64,000 nt of DNA from contig CAYMKL010000011.1 in the NCBI GenBank assembly GCA_964390805.1, positions 1-64,000 on the forward strand, written 5' to 3'. The stretch is from CAYMKL01 sp964390805 (GTDB lineage: Bacteria > Chloroflexota > Anaerolineae > VGOG01). Position 1 is the first letter of the stretch. Each line of letters starts with the position of its first letter. Both the position numbers and the translations under genes were made by a program. Positions 56,645-64,000 of the stretch are shown here, piece after piece. The notes beneath the pieces are model-generated. The model saw nothing but the letters and a program-made list of their open reading frames with translations. It searched no databases and was not told where the DNA came from.

Positions 56645-57958
56645 ATGGTAGAGATCAGAAAAGCGACGGGTGACGCGAGTTGGTTTGTCCACGATCGGTT
56701 TGGACTGTTCATCCACTGGGGCCTTTATGCCCTCCCTGCCCGGCACGAGTGGGTGAAGAGCTACGAATGCATGACGGATGAGGAGTATCAGAGGTACTTT
56801 GACCTCTTCTATCCCGATCTGTATGACCCCCATGCCTGGGCATGCGCTGCCAAGGATGCTGGGATGAAGTACTTCGTTATCACCACCAAGCACCATGAAG
56901 GCTTTTGCCTGTGGGACTCCAAGTACACCGACTACAAGGCGACGAACACGCCGTACGGCAAGGACCTCCTGAGGCCCATGGTCGAGGCCTTTCGCTCCGA
57001 AGGATTGCGCGTCGGCTTTTACTACTCGCTGCTAGACTGGCATCACCCTGATTTCCCCACCGATTGCCGTCATCCCATGCGCGACAGCGAGGCGCATCGG
57101 CAGCAAGATGCGCACCGAGACATCAGGAAATACGCCGAGTACCTGCATGGGCAGGTGCGGGAGCTGCTGACGGACTTCGGTCAGGTGGACTACCTCTTTC
57201 TCGATTTCTCCTATCCCGGCGAGGATGGCAAGGGCAGGGACGACTGGCAGTCGGAAGAACTCGTCAAGATGATCCGAGAGCTGCAGCCCAACATCCTCGT
57301 CAACGACCGGGCTGATCTGCTGGACACCGACTGGGGCTGGGATTTCTGGACGCCTGAGCAGTTTATGCCGCGCGAATGGGTCAAGGTGGACGGACAGCCG
57401 GTGCTTTGGGAGACCTGCCAGACCTTCTCCGGTTCGTGGGGCTATCACCGCGACGAGGCGAGTTGGAAGAGCGTGAAGCAACTCGTGCAGATGCTCATTG
57501 ACACAGTCAGCAAAGGGGGGAACCTCTTGCTGAACGTCGGGCCGACGGCCCGCGGCGAGTTCGACGAGCGGGCGATGGATCGGTTGTCGGGCATAGGCAA
57601 ATGGATGAAATACCACAACAGATCCATCTACGGCTGCACACAGGCGCCCCAGCCGTTCACGGCCCCGCAGGACTGCCGACTGACCTACAACCCCGATACG
57701 AATCGGCTGTACGTGCACGTCTTCGCCTGGCCGTCCCAGGAGCTACACCTGGATGGTTTCGCCGGCAAGGTCAAGTACGCCCAGTTGTTGAATGACGGAT
57801 CCGAGATCCCGTTTGTGGAACGGCCCTTGTGGCAGGCGAGCGTGGAAGGCACGGCTCAAGATACCCTCGTCTTGCAGCTTCCTGTGCAGGAGCCCAACCC
57901 TTCGACAGGCTCAGGAAACCGCGTGGCCGTACCGGTGATCGAATTGTTCCTGGCGTGA
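56645..57958 (+). CDS. GH29 alpha-L-fucosidase
   Basis: 437 residues from ATG 56645 (GGGAGG 8 bases upstream). WFVHDRFGLFIHWGLYALPARHEW, KYFVITTKHHEGFCLWDS and VDYLFLDFSYPG (nucleophile Asp187) are the GH29 signatures; KGGNLLLNVGPTARGEF closes the barrel. No signal peptide, so cytoplasmic. Releases fucose from oligosaccharides. NPSTGSGNRVAV near the C-terminus comes from a CCCTTCGACAGGCTCAGG repeat at 57898, inserted in frame. Between GH38 genes, it points to fucosylated, mannose-bearing glycans. Confidence 0.93.
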   Translation: MVEIRKATGDASWFVHDRFGLFIHWGLYALPARHEWVKSYECMTDEEYQRYFDLFYPDLYDPHAWACAAKDAGMKYFVITTKHHEGFCLWDSKYTDYKATNTPYGKDLLRPMVEAFRSEGLRVGFYYSLLDWHHPDFPTDCRHPMRDSEAHRQQDAHRDIRKYAEYLHGQVRELLTDFGQVDYLFLDFSYPGEDGKGRDDWQSEELVKMIRELQPNILVNDRADLLDTDWGWDFWTPEQFMPREWVKVDGQPVLWETCQTFSGSWGYHRDEASWKSVKQLVQMLIDTVSKGGNLLLNVGPTARGEFDERAMDRLSGIGKWMKYHNRSIYGCTQAPQPFTAPQDCRLTYNPDTNRLYVHVFAWPSQELHLDGFAGKVKYAQLLNDGSEIPFVERPLWQASVEGTAQDTLVLQLPVQEPNPSTGSGNRVAVPVIELFLA

Positions 57959-57976
57959 GAAACTATCAAGCGAGTG

Positions 57977-59092
57977 ATGGAGCCTGGTGAGTTTCAGAGC
58001 GAGAGTTCTATGCCCAATTTTCGCGAAATGAACCTGGCTGTTTTTCGAGGAGAGGCCCCAGGCGGTGTGCTCTGGCAACCGAGATTAGAGTACTGGTACG
58101 ATGTGAACAAAGAGCGAGGCACTTTGCCAGAACACCTGAAGGAGGCCAGTCTCCTTGATGTCTACGATTACTGCCATGCTTCGGTTCGATACTTCACGAA
58201 CCCCTTGCGCTGGCGATACAAAAACGTACAGGTCACTGAGCGGTGGGAAGATGAGAAGCGGCTCCGCCGCACGTGGGAAACCCCTGTGGGGACTTTGACC
58301 GAGGTTTTGCACTACGACGAATGGGGCCTGTCTGCCTACAACACCGAGTACAAGCTGAAAAGCCCGAAAGACTTCAAGGTTCTGGAGTTCATGTTGCAGG
58401 ATGAGGAATGGTACTGGGACCAGGAAGCCTATGAGCAGGATCTACGGAGGGTGGGGGAGCGTGGCAGCCCTCAGTTCTACTTTCGCCGCTCACCGATACA
58501 GGGCCTCTTCATCGAGCAGATGGGGTTTGAAACAACCGTTTACCTGATGCACGACTACCCTGCACTGATCCAACACTACGTCGAGGTAGCGTCGGAGGCG
58601 GATAACGCCATGTACGAAGTTCTGTGCCAATCTCCCGTCCAGATCCTCAATCTGGGTGAGAACATTGATGCCACCATGGACCCGCCCCCCATCTGGAGTG
58701 AGCATCTGGTTCCCTATTACCGCCAGCGGGTGGAGCAGTTGCACGCCGCTGGCAAGTTTGTGCACATCCACGTGGATGGGACGATGAAGCCTCTCCTGCC
58801 CCATTTGAGGGATTGCCCCTGGGATGGGATCGAAGCAGCCACGCCTCTTCCCCAGGGGGACGTCACGCTGGAGGAGATTAAAGGCGCGCTGGGCGACCGG
58901 GTGCTTCTCGATGGGATTCCCGCTGTGTATTTCCTCCCGTCCTTCTCTACGGAAACGCTGATCGAATGTGTAAAACACGTGGTGAAACTGTTTTATCCCC
59001 GCCTGGTGCTGGGGATATCCGATGAAATACCCCCGGACGGCGATATCGAACGAGTGCGGCGTGTAGGTGAGTTGGTGCAAGAATTAGTTTAA
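57977..59092 (+). CDS. UroD-family protein, divergent
   Basis: 371 residues from ATG 57977 (MPNFREMNLAVFRGE at 58010 is an alternative start). FRGEAPGGVLWQPRLEYWYDVNKERG and VQILNLGENIDATMDPPPIWSEHLVPYYRQRVEQLHAAGK follow the UroD barrel, but the zinc-site HxCG is HIHVDG here and no late Cys is seen, so methyl transfer through zinc is unlikely. Role unknown. It lies between a fucosidase and a mannosidase with short spacers, so it belongs to the glycan operon. Confidence 0.75.
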   Translation: MEPGEFQSESSMPNFREMNLAVFRGEAPGGVLWQPRLEYWYDVNKERGTLPEHLKEASLLDVYDYCHASVRYFTNPLRWRYKNVQVTERWEDEKRLRRTWETPVGTLTEVLHYDEWGLSAYNTEYKLKSPKDFKVLEFMLQDEEWYWDQEAYEQDLRRVGERGSPQFYFRRSPIQGLFIEQMGFETTVYLMHDYPALIQHYVEVASEADNAMYEVLCQSPVQILNLGENIDATMDPPPIWSEHLVPYYRQRVEQLHAAGKFVHIHVDGTMKPLLPHLRDCPWDGIEAATPLPQGDVTLEEIKGALGDRVLLDGIPAVYFLPSFSTETLIECVKHVVKLFYPRLVLGISDEIPPDGDIERVRRVGELVQELV

Positions 59093-59116
59093 CTTGACAA
59101 CCAGAAAGGACATCTT

Positions 59117-62035
59117 ATGCCTTATCAAGCTTTCATCGTTTCTCACACCCACTGGGACCGCGAGTGGTACCAGACCTTCCAAGAGTTCAGGATTCGCTTG
59201 GTCACCCTGGTGGATAAGCTGCTGGATATTCTGGCGCGCGATTCCAGCTACCGCCACTTCATGCTGGATGGGCACTCCATCTTGGTAGAAGATTACCTGC
59301 AAATTCGGCCCGAACGTGAGCCCGACATCCGGGAACAGGTTCAGCAGGGCCGGCTGCTCATCGGTCCCTGGTACGTGCTGCCCGACGAGTTCCTGGTAAG
59401 CCCGGAGGCCCTGATCCGAAATCTGATGCTGGGCCAGCGGGTGTCCCGTCGCTTCGGCGAGCCGATGTCGGTCGGCTATATCCCGGACTCTTTCGGACAC
59501 ATCAGCCAGTTGCCCCAGATTATGGCCGGCTTCGGCATCCGTGACGCGGCCATCTGGCGCGGCGTGCCCGACCTGCCGACGGAGTTCCTGTGGCAGTCGC
59601 CCGACGGAACGGCTGTCCTTGCTATATACATACGCGACGGCTATGGCAACCTGGCCTGGACGCCCCACGACCCGGATGGCCTCGCCCAAATCGTGCGCCA
59701 GGCGGTGAATAGCCTGGCCCCTCACGCTACCACCGACGCCGTCATCCTGATGAATGGTATGGATCACATGGAGCCCTCCCCTGGCCTGCCGGGCCTTATG
59801 ACCGCTGCGGAAGAGCACCTGCCAGACGTGAAGCTCGTCCACGGCACCCTGCCCCAGTACGCCGCCGCCGTACGCGCCGCGAATCCCGCCCTGCAAACGG
59901 TTCAGGGGGAGTTCCGCTGCTCGCAGCGATCCAACATCATCCCCGGCGTGCTATCGGCCCGTATGTGGATCAAGCAGCGCAACCGGGCCTGCGAGACGTT
60001 GCTGGCGGGTTGGGCCGAACCGTTCAGTGCTTTTGAGGCTTGGGTGGACTCACCTGCCAATGTCCACAAGGCCAACCATGCCTTGGTGCGTCACGCCTGG
60101 AGCCTGTTGCTTCAAAACCACCCTCACGATTCCATCTGTGGTTGCAGCGTGGATCAAGTCCACGAGGAAATGCGGTTTCGCTTCGACCAGGTGGAGCAAA
60201 TCGGCGAAGAGATCACGCGGCGCAGCCTGGCAAGCCTGGTGCAGCACATCACGACCAAGAGCTCTAAGCTCAATGACTCGCAGGAAGCTCTCCCCGCCGC
60301 CGATCTGATCCAGCCCGCCCCGTACGTGCCCATCGTCGTCTTCAACCCAACCGATGGACCTCGCACAGACCTGGTCCAGGTGCAGGTGCAGATACCACCC
60401 ACTTGGCCAGGTTATGAATTGGTGGACGAAGAGGATAGGCCCTTGCCATGGCAGAAGCTGGGCGAGGAGAAGCTCGATTTCTCGCTACTGGGCATTGACC
60501 GTGAGGAACTGTTGAGCCGGCTGACGCAGGAACAACCTGAGCGGGTGGGGGGACAGGGGATCGTGAGACTCAGGTATCACGAGGGCAAAGCTGGCCCGGT
60601 GGTGATGGTGACCCTGAGCGCTCATGGTCAGCCCAGTCTGGCCCAGGTGGAGGCCGCTCTTGCTAATGTCCGGCGCCGGCTGCACGCGGCCGGAAAGCCT
60701 CCGCAGCTAGATGTGAGGCTGGCTCCCCAGGCGGCTCTTGCGTTCGTGCCGCAGGACGTGCCGGGCCACGGCTACCGAACCTACTTCCTGCGAGCCGCAC
60801 CCAGGCGCCCAGCGCGAGAGGAGGCCGGGGCATTGAGCATTGAGAACGAGTTCTACCAGATTGAAGCCGACCCTGTGAACGGGAGCCTCACCCTGCGCGA
60901 CAAGACCACCGGCCTGGTTTATTGCGGGCTAAACCGCTTCGTGGATGAGGGCGATCGGGGGGACGTATACAACCACTGTCCGGTGGAGCAGGACGTGGTG
61001 GTGGATGAACCGTCCCGTCCACCGCTGGTGAGGCTGTTGGAGAGGGGCCCGGCCCGCCAGACGCTGGAAATCGCCCTGCGCTATCGTGTGCCGGCCGGAC
61101 TGACCGCCTCACGCCGCGCCCGGTTGGCCAGACGGGTCACTCTCCCCATCACCACCCGGATCAGCCTGGCCGCTGGCGTTCGCCGCGTGGACTTCGAGAC
61201 CACGATCAACAACGCGGCCAGCGATCACCGGCTGCGCGTCTGCTTTCCCACGCCCATCAAGACCGACGGTTTCCGCACCGAGACGCCCTTCGACGTGGTC
61301 GAGCGTCCGCTGGACCTGCCGACGGAGACCACCGGTTGGTCAGAGCAGCCAGCCCCCACGCATCCACAACGCACCTTCAGCGACGTGAGTGACGAGCGGG
61401 CCGGGCTGACGCTCATCAATCGGGGGTTGCCGGAGGTGGAAGCGCGGCGCGAGCCCCACGGCACGGCGCTGTTGCTTACGCTGCTGCGGTGCGTGGGTTG
61501 GCTCTCCCGCGACGACATGCCGGTGCGGCCCGGGCACGCCGGCCCAGGCCTCCCCTTGCCTGGCGCTCAATGCCTGGGCGTGTACACCTTCCACTACGCT
61601 CTGGTGCCCCATGACGGCGATCGGGAGACACCTGGCTGGCTTTCCACCTTTCCCCAGACCCACGCCTTCAACGCCCCCATGCGCGCCGTTGTAGCCGACC
61701 CCCACGACGGGCCGCTGCCGGCCGTCCTGAGCTTCGTAGAAGTGAGCCCGGCCGTCGTTGTCGTCAGCGCCATCAAGCTGGCCGAGGCTTGTCCTGAGCC
61801 ATGCCCTGAGCATAGCCGAAGGGGTAGCCGAAGGGAAGGCGATGGGCTGGTCGTTCGCGTCTGGAACGTCGCCCCTGCGCCGGTTGAAGCTCGGCTGCGG
61901 CTTAGCCAGCCTTTCAGCAGGGCCTTTGTGTCCGACCTGAATGAGCGTCCCAACGAGGAGCTGAGCCCGGACGCGGACAACGCCGTCAGGCTCTCCTTGC
62001 GGCCGCGCCAGGTTCAGACCGTGCGTTTTGAGTAG
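59117..62035 (+). CDS. GH38 alpha-mannosidase (third)
   Basis: 972 residues; close paralogue of the enzyme at 17152 (VSHTHWDREWY; VGYIPDSFGHIS with Asp124; HDSICGCSVDQVHEEM; GLVYCGLNRFVDEGDRGDVYNH). It lacks the 31-codon palindromic insert of that copy. Residues CPEPCPEHSRRGSRREGDG come from reverse-oriented copies of the CCTTCGGC...GCTCAGG repeat at 61788-61835. RBS AAAGGA. Cytoplasmic mannoside hydrolase in the glycan operon. Confidence 0.92.
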   Translation: MPYQAFIVSHTHWDREWYQTFQEFRIRLVTLVDKLLDILARDSSYRHFMLDGHSILVEDYLQIRPEREPDIREQVQQGRLLIGPWYVLPDEFLVSPEALIRNLMLGQRVSRRFGEPMSVGYIPDSFGHISQLPQIMAGFGIRDAAIWRGVPDLPTEFLWQSPDGTAVLAIYIRDGYGNLAWTPHDPDGLAQIVRQAVNSLAPHATTDAVILMNGMDHMEPSPGLPGLMTAAEEHLPDVKLVHGTLPQYAAAVRAANPALQTVQGEFRCSQRSNIIPGVLSARMWIKQRNRACETLLAGWAEPFSAFEAWVDSPANVHKANHALVRHAWSLLLQNHPHDSICGCSVDQVHEEMRFRFDQVEQIGEEITRRSLASLVQHITTKSSKLNDSQEALPAADLIQPAPYVPIVVFNPTDGPRTDLVQVQVQIPPTWPGYELVDEEDRPLPWQKLGEEKLDFSLLGIDREELLSRLTQEQPERVGGQGIVRLRYHEGKAGPVVMVTLSAHGQPSLAQVEAALANVRRRLHAAGKPPQLDVRLAPQAALAFVPQDVPGHGYRTYFLRAAPRRPAREEAGALSIENEFYQIEADPVNGSLTLRDKTTGLVYCGLNRFVDEGDRGDVYNHCPVEQDVVVDEPSRPPLVRLLERGPARQTLEIALRYRVPAGLTASRRARLARRVTLPITTRISLAAGVRRVDFETTINNAASDHRLRVCFPTPIKTDGFRTETPFDVVERPLDLPTETTGWSEQPAPTHPQRTFSDVSDERAGLTLINRGLPEVEARREPHGTALLLTLLRCVGWLSRDDMPVRPGHAGPGLPLPGAQCLGVYTFHYALVPHDGDRETPGWLSTFPQTHAFNAPMRAVVADPHDGPLPAVLSFVEVSPAVVVVSAIKLAEACPEPCPEHSRRGSRREGDGLVVRVWNVAPAPVEARLRLSQPFSRAFVSDLNERPNEELSPDADNAVRLSLRPRQVQTVRFE
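61788..61835 (-). repeat. Two adjacent reverse copies of the CCTTCGGC-GCTCAGG repeat in GH38
   Basis: CTTGTCCTGAGCC, then GCCCTGAGCATAGCCGAAGG, then a partial GTAGCCGAAGGG: the same family read from the other strand, adding about 16 residues in frame. Confidence 0.7.
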
Positions 62036-62039
62036 TGAC

Positions 62040-62089
62040 GGCTTTAGCCGTTCCTGGCGACTAAAGCCTGTCCTGAGCCAGGTCGAAGG
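62040..62089. repeat. Intergenic repeats before the PHP gene
   Basis: GGCTTTAG...CTAAAGCC hairpin (62040-62068) followed by a reverse copy of the CCTTCGAC repeat (62067-62089). Confidence 0.6.
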
Positions 62090-62128
62090 ATCGCTACTAC
62101 GTCCCACAGCTCTCGTAAGGAGTCTTCG

Positions 62129-63586
62129 ATGGTGGAACTATCCCATACACTGACAGGCACCGCCATCCCAGCAGACAAAGCAACTGGTGACTACCTTCTC
62201 CTGCCTTTCGAGGTGCCGCCCGGCATAGGCCGGCTGACTGTTCACTACACCTACACCCATCGGGTCAGTGCCGCGCTGCCGGGAGGTAGCGGCAACGTCG
62301 TGGACATCGGGGTGTTCGATCCGCGCGGCGCCGAGGTGTTCCGGGGCCACGGCTTCCGTGGCTGGAGCGGGAGCGACCGCTCCGAATTCACCATCGGGCT
62401 GGCGGACACTACCCCCGGCTACCTGCCCGGGCCGGTCTACCCGGGCACCTGGCACGTCATCCTGGGGCTCTACCACATCCTGCCCGAAGGATGCGATTAT
62501 CGCCTGACCATCGTCGGTCAGCCGGGGAAAACGCCGCCACCACCGGAGCCCGTCCCCCTGGCAGCTCCGGTATTGAGCCAGGAAGCCCGTTGGCATCGTG
62601 GCGACTTGCAGAGCCACACCCACCACTCCGATGGTACTGGCAGCCTGGGCGACCTGGCGGCGGCGGCCCGGGCGCGGGGTCTCGACTTCGTGGCCGTCAC
62701 CGAGCACAACACCGTCAGCCACCTCCCCCACCTGGCCCAGGCCGGTGGCGACGACCTGCTCCTCATCCCCGGCGAGGAGGTCACTACTTATTACGGCCAT
62801 GCCAATGCCTGGGGCATCCAGGGTTGGCAAGAGTTCCGCTGTCGTGACAATGACACGATGGCGCGGATCATTGGCGCTGTGCACGGCGCTGGCGCGCTGT
62901 TCTCCGTCAACCATCCCAAGGACAACGGCCCAGCCTGGGAGTATAGCCTCGACCTGCCTTTCGATTGTGTGGAAGCTTGGCAGGGCTTCTGGGCATGGAA
63001 CAACTATCAATCGCTGGCCTTCTGGGACAGCCTACTCCAGCGAGGGCGGCGGGTGGTGGCCGTGGGGGGAAGTGACAAACACGTGGCGCCCTTCACCGGA
63101 CAGCTAAGCTTCTATGACATTGGCACGCCAACAACCTGGGTCTACGCTGAGGAGCTTTCGGCGGCGGGTATCCTGAGTGGCATCCGGGCCGGGCACGTTT
63201 TCATCTCAGCCGATCCGCAGGGGCCAGAGTTGTACCTGGCTGCCGACGCCGATGGGGATGGGCTGTACGATTGCATGATGGGGGATGAGGCCACGTACGT
63301 GGCGTCATTGCTGTCCGGGCGTCCCGTGATGCTGCGTGCCCAGGTGATCGGTGGCAGGGGGCTGGCGCTGAGGATCGTATCCGGCGAGGGGGTGGAGAGC
63401 GTACCTGTCGAGAGCGACGATTTTGTCCATCGCTGGCAGGCCAGGCCGAAGAACGACACCTTCTACCGCTTGGAGTTAGCTGAGCCCGGCGATGAGGAGG
63501 CAAGTCGCAATTCGGCGACACTGGTGAGGCGAGCCCTGTCGAATCCCATCTACGTGACCATCGCCACATCAGGGGGGGACGGGTGA
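62129..63586 (+). CDS. PHP-domain metallohydrolase (CehA/McbA-like)
   Basis: 485 residues; GTAAGGAG upstream. Residues ~20-130 form a beta-sandwich; residues ~155-370 are the PHP domain with GDLQSHTHHSDG (His163, His165, Asp168), VTEHNT, GEEVTTYYGHANAWGI and NHPKD, all metal ligands. PHP enzymes cleave phosphoesters or carbamate-type bonds. No signal peptide seen. The extra sugar-binding-like N-domain and the operon suggest a phosphosugar or modified-glycan substrate, but none can be named. The stop overlaps the next gene (GTGA). Confidence 0.85.
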   Translation: MVELSHTLTGTAIPADKATGDYLLLPFEVPPGIGRLTVHYTYTHRVSAALPGGSGNVVDIGVFDPRGAEVFRGHGFRGWSGSDRSEFTIGLADTTPGYLPGPVYPGTWHVILGLYHILPEGCDYRLTIVGQPGKTPPPPEPVPLAAPVLSQEARWHRGDLQSHTHHSDGTGSLGDLAAAARARGLDFVAVTEHNTVSHLPHLAQAGGDDLLLIPGEEVTTYYGHANAWGIQGWQEFRCRDNDTMARIIGAVHGAGALFSVNHPKDNGPAWEYSLDLPFDCVEAWQGFWAWNNYQSLAFWDSLLQRGRRVVAVGGSDKHVAPFTGQLSFYDIGTPTTWVYAEELSAAGILSGIRAGHVFISADPQGPELYLAADADGDGLYDCMMGDEATYVASLLSGRPVMLRAQVIGGRGLALRIVSGEGVESVPVESDDFVHRWQARPKNDTFYRLELAEPGDEEASRNSATLVRRALSNPIYVTIATSGGDG

Positions 63587-64000
63587 ACTCACGTGAACGG
63601 GTTCTGGCGGCGCTGCGACATGAAGTGCCCGACCGTGTGCCTGTTGACCTGGGCGGCATGCGCTCTACCGGGATCACCGCTCTGGCCTACCGGCGGCTCA
63701 AGGAGCACCTGGGCATCACTGAGGGAGACATTTACGTCTATGATACCGGCCAGCAACTAGCTGTGGTGGAGCCTTCTATCCTGGACCTCTTCGGCCTGGA
63801 TGTCGTGCCGCTGGACCTGGATCAACTCCTGGGCTGGCAACCCTACACTCTCCCCGACGGCTACCCGGCTCATATCGTGGCCGGTTTCACCACCGAAACA
63901 GCGCCCGATGGGTCGGTCTACCAGCTTGAAGACGGCCGCCGGGTGCGCTACCGTCCCCCCACCGGCCTGTATTTCGACCGCATCTACTATCCCTTGGCCG
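63583..64000 (+). CDS. UroD-family protein, cut by the window edge
   Basis: Starts at GTG 63583 overlapping the PHP stop. NSRERVLAALRHEVPDRVPV then DLGGMRSTGITALAYRRLKE match the first residues of the protein at 44998 (NSRERVIAVLGHELPDRVPV). The open frame continues to 64000 (~139 codons) with no stop. Third intact-looking UroD-family gene in the window, again next to glycan genes. Confidence 0.85.
   Translation, partial: MNSRERVLAALRHEVPDRVPVDLGGMRSTGITALAYRRLKEHLGITEGDIYVYDTGQQLAVVEPSILDLFGLDVVPLDLDQLLGWQPYTLPDGYPAHIVAGFTTETAPDGSVYQLEDGRRVRYRPPTGLYFDRIYYPLA

Noticed and set aside
57977..59092. Authentic uroporphyrinogen decarboxylase (hemE)
   Set aside because: Only the barrel is shared; context is glycan use, no heme genes are near, and family start/active-site patterns differ.

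Overview
The window reads like a metagenome-assembled scaffold from a Chloroflexota bacterium, probably Anaerolineae-like. This is inferred from gene content, not from a marker phylogeny. The clues are lipoproteins with a Cys-Ala-Pro start and long Thr/Pro linkers, a Thr/Pro-tailed class A penicillin-binding protein, many UroD-family proteins beside glycosidases, several sugar ABC importers served by one UgpC/MsmX-type ATPase, and a dense load of short dispersed repeats. All supported protein genes and the tRNA lie on the + strand. I see no DNA-binding regulator beyond a helix-turn-helix-like N-terminus on one enzyme-like protein.

Region 1 (0-7.3 kb) is a probable polyphosphate/nucleotide-energy operon: CYTH phosphohydrolase, HTH-HD-CHAD protein, two PPK2 kinases (the second fused to an Mth938-like domain), a lysine-rich histone-H1-like protein, adenylate kinase, a free Mth938-like protein and a kinase-like protein. 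A broken GGDEF gene precedes it. Region 2 (7.3-15.7 kb) has half an MFS exporter, a sucrose-phosphate-synthase-like glycosyltransferase with a PfkB sugar kinase, a secreted protein, PBP1A and a PAP2 phosphatase. Region 3 (15.7-26.5 kb) has a GPH sugar symporter, a GH38 alpha-mannosidase, two alpha/beta hydrolases, a 46-residue membrane protein, a giant secreted subtilisin and tRNA-Gln(CUG).

Region 4 (26.5-44.8 kb) holds two binding-protein-dependent sugar ABC systems. Each starts with a nearly identical structured 5' leader, followed by a lipoprotein whose sugar-binding domain is tandemly duplicated (with a 100-N assembly gap in each second copy), a strong hairpin and two permeases. Between them is a more A/T-rich insert: pentapeptide lipoprotein, orphan permease, GH32/68-like hydrolase, sucrose-synthase-like glycosyltransferase and GalT-like enzyme. 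After the second system come a GH94 disaccharide phosphorylase and the UgpC-type ATPase, which has a perfect consensus promoter.

Region 5 (45-64 kb) looks like a glycan-use locus. It has UroD-family proteins, an Opp/Dpp-type importer whose binding protein carries a LysM domain instead of a lipid anchor, a toxin-antitoxin pair inside that transporter, two more GH38 enzymes, a GH29 alpha-fucosidase and a PHP hydrolase. A further UroD gene runs off the right edge. Mannose- and fucose-bearing oligosaccharides are the likely substrates.

Two themes recur. First, palindromic micro-repeats have entered coding sequences in frame (several GH38 genes, GH29, the protease and others). Second, stubs of deleted genes remain at operon ends (PfkB, UroD, cytidylate-kinase-like, MFS, GGDEF). 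The most unusual signals are the twice-occurring tandem-duplicated binding proteins with their shared leader RNA, and the polyphosphate cluster with the PPK2-Mth938 fusion.
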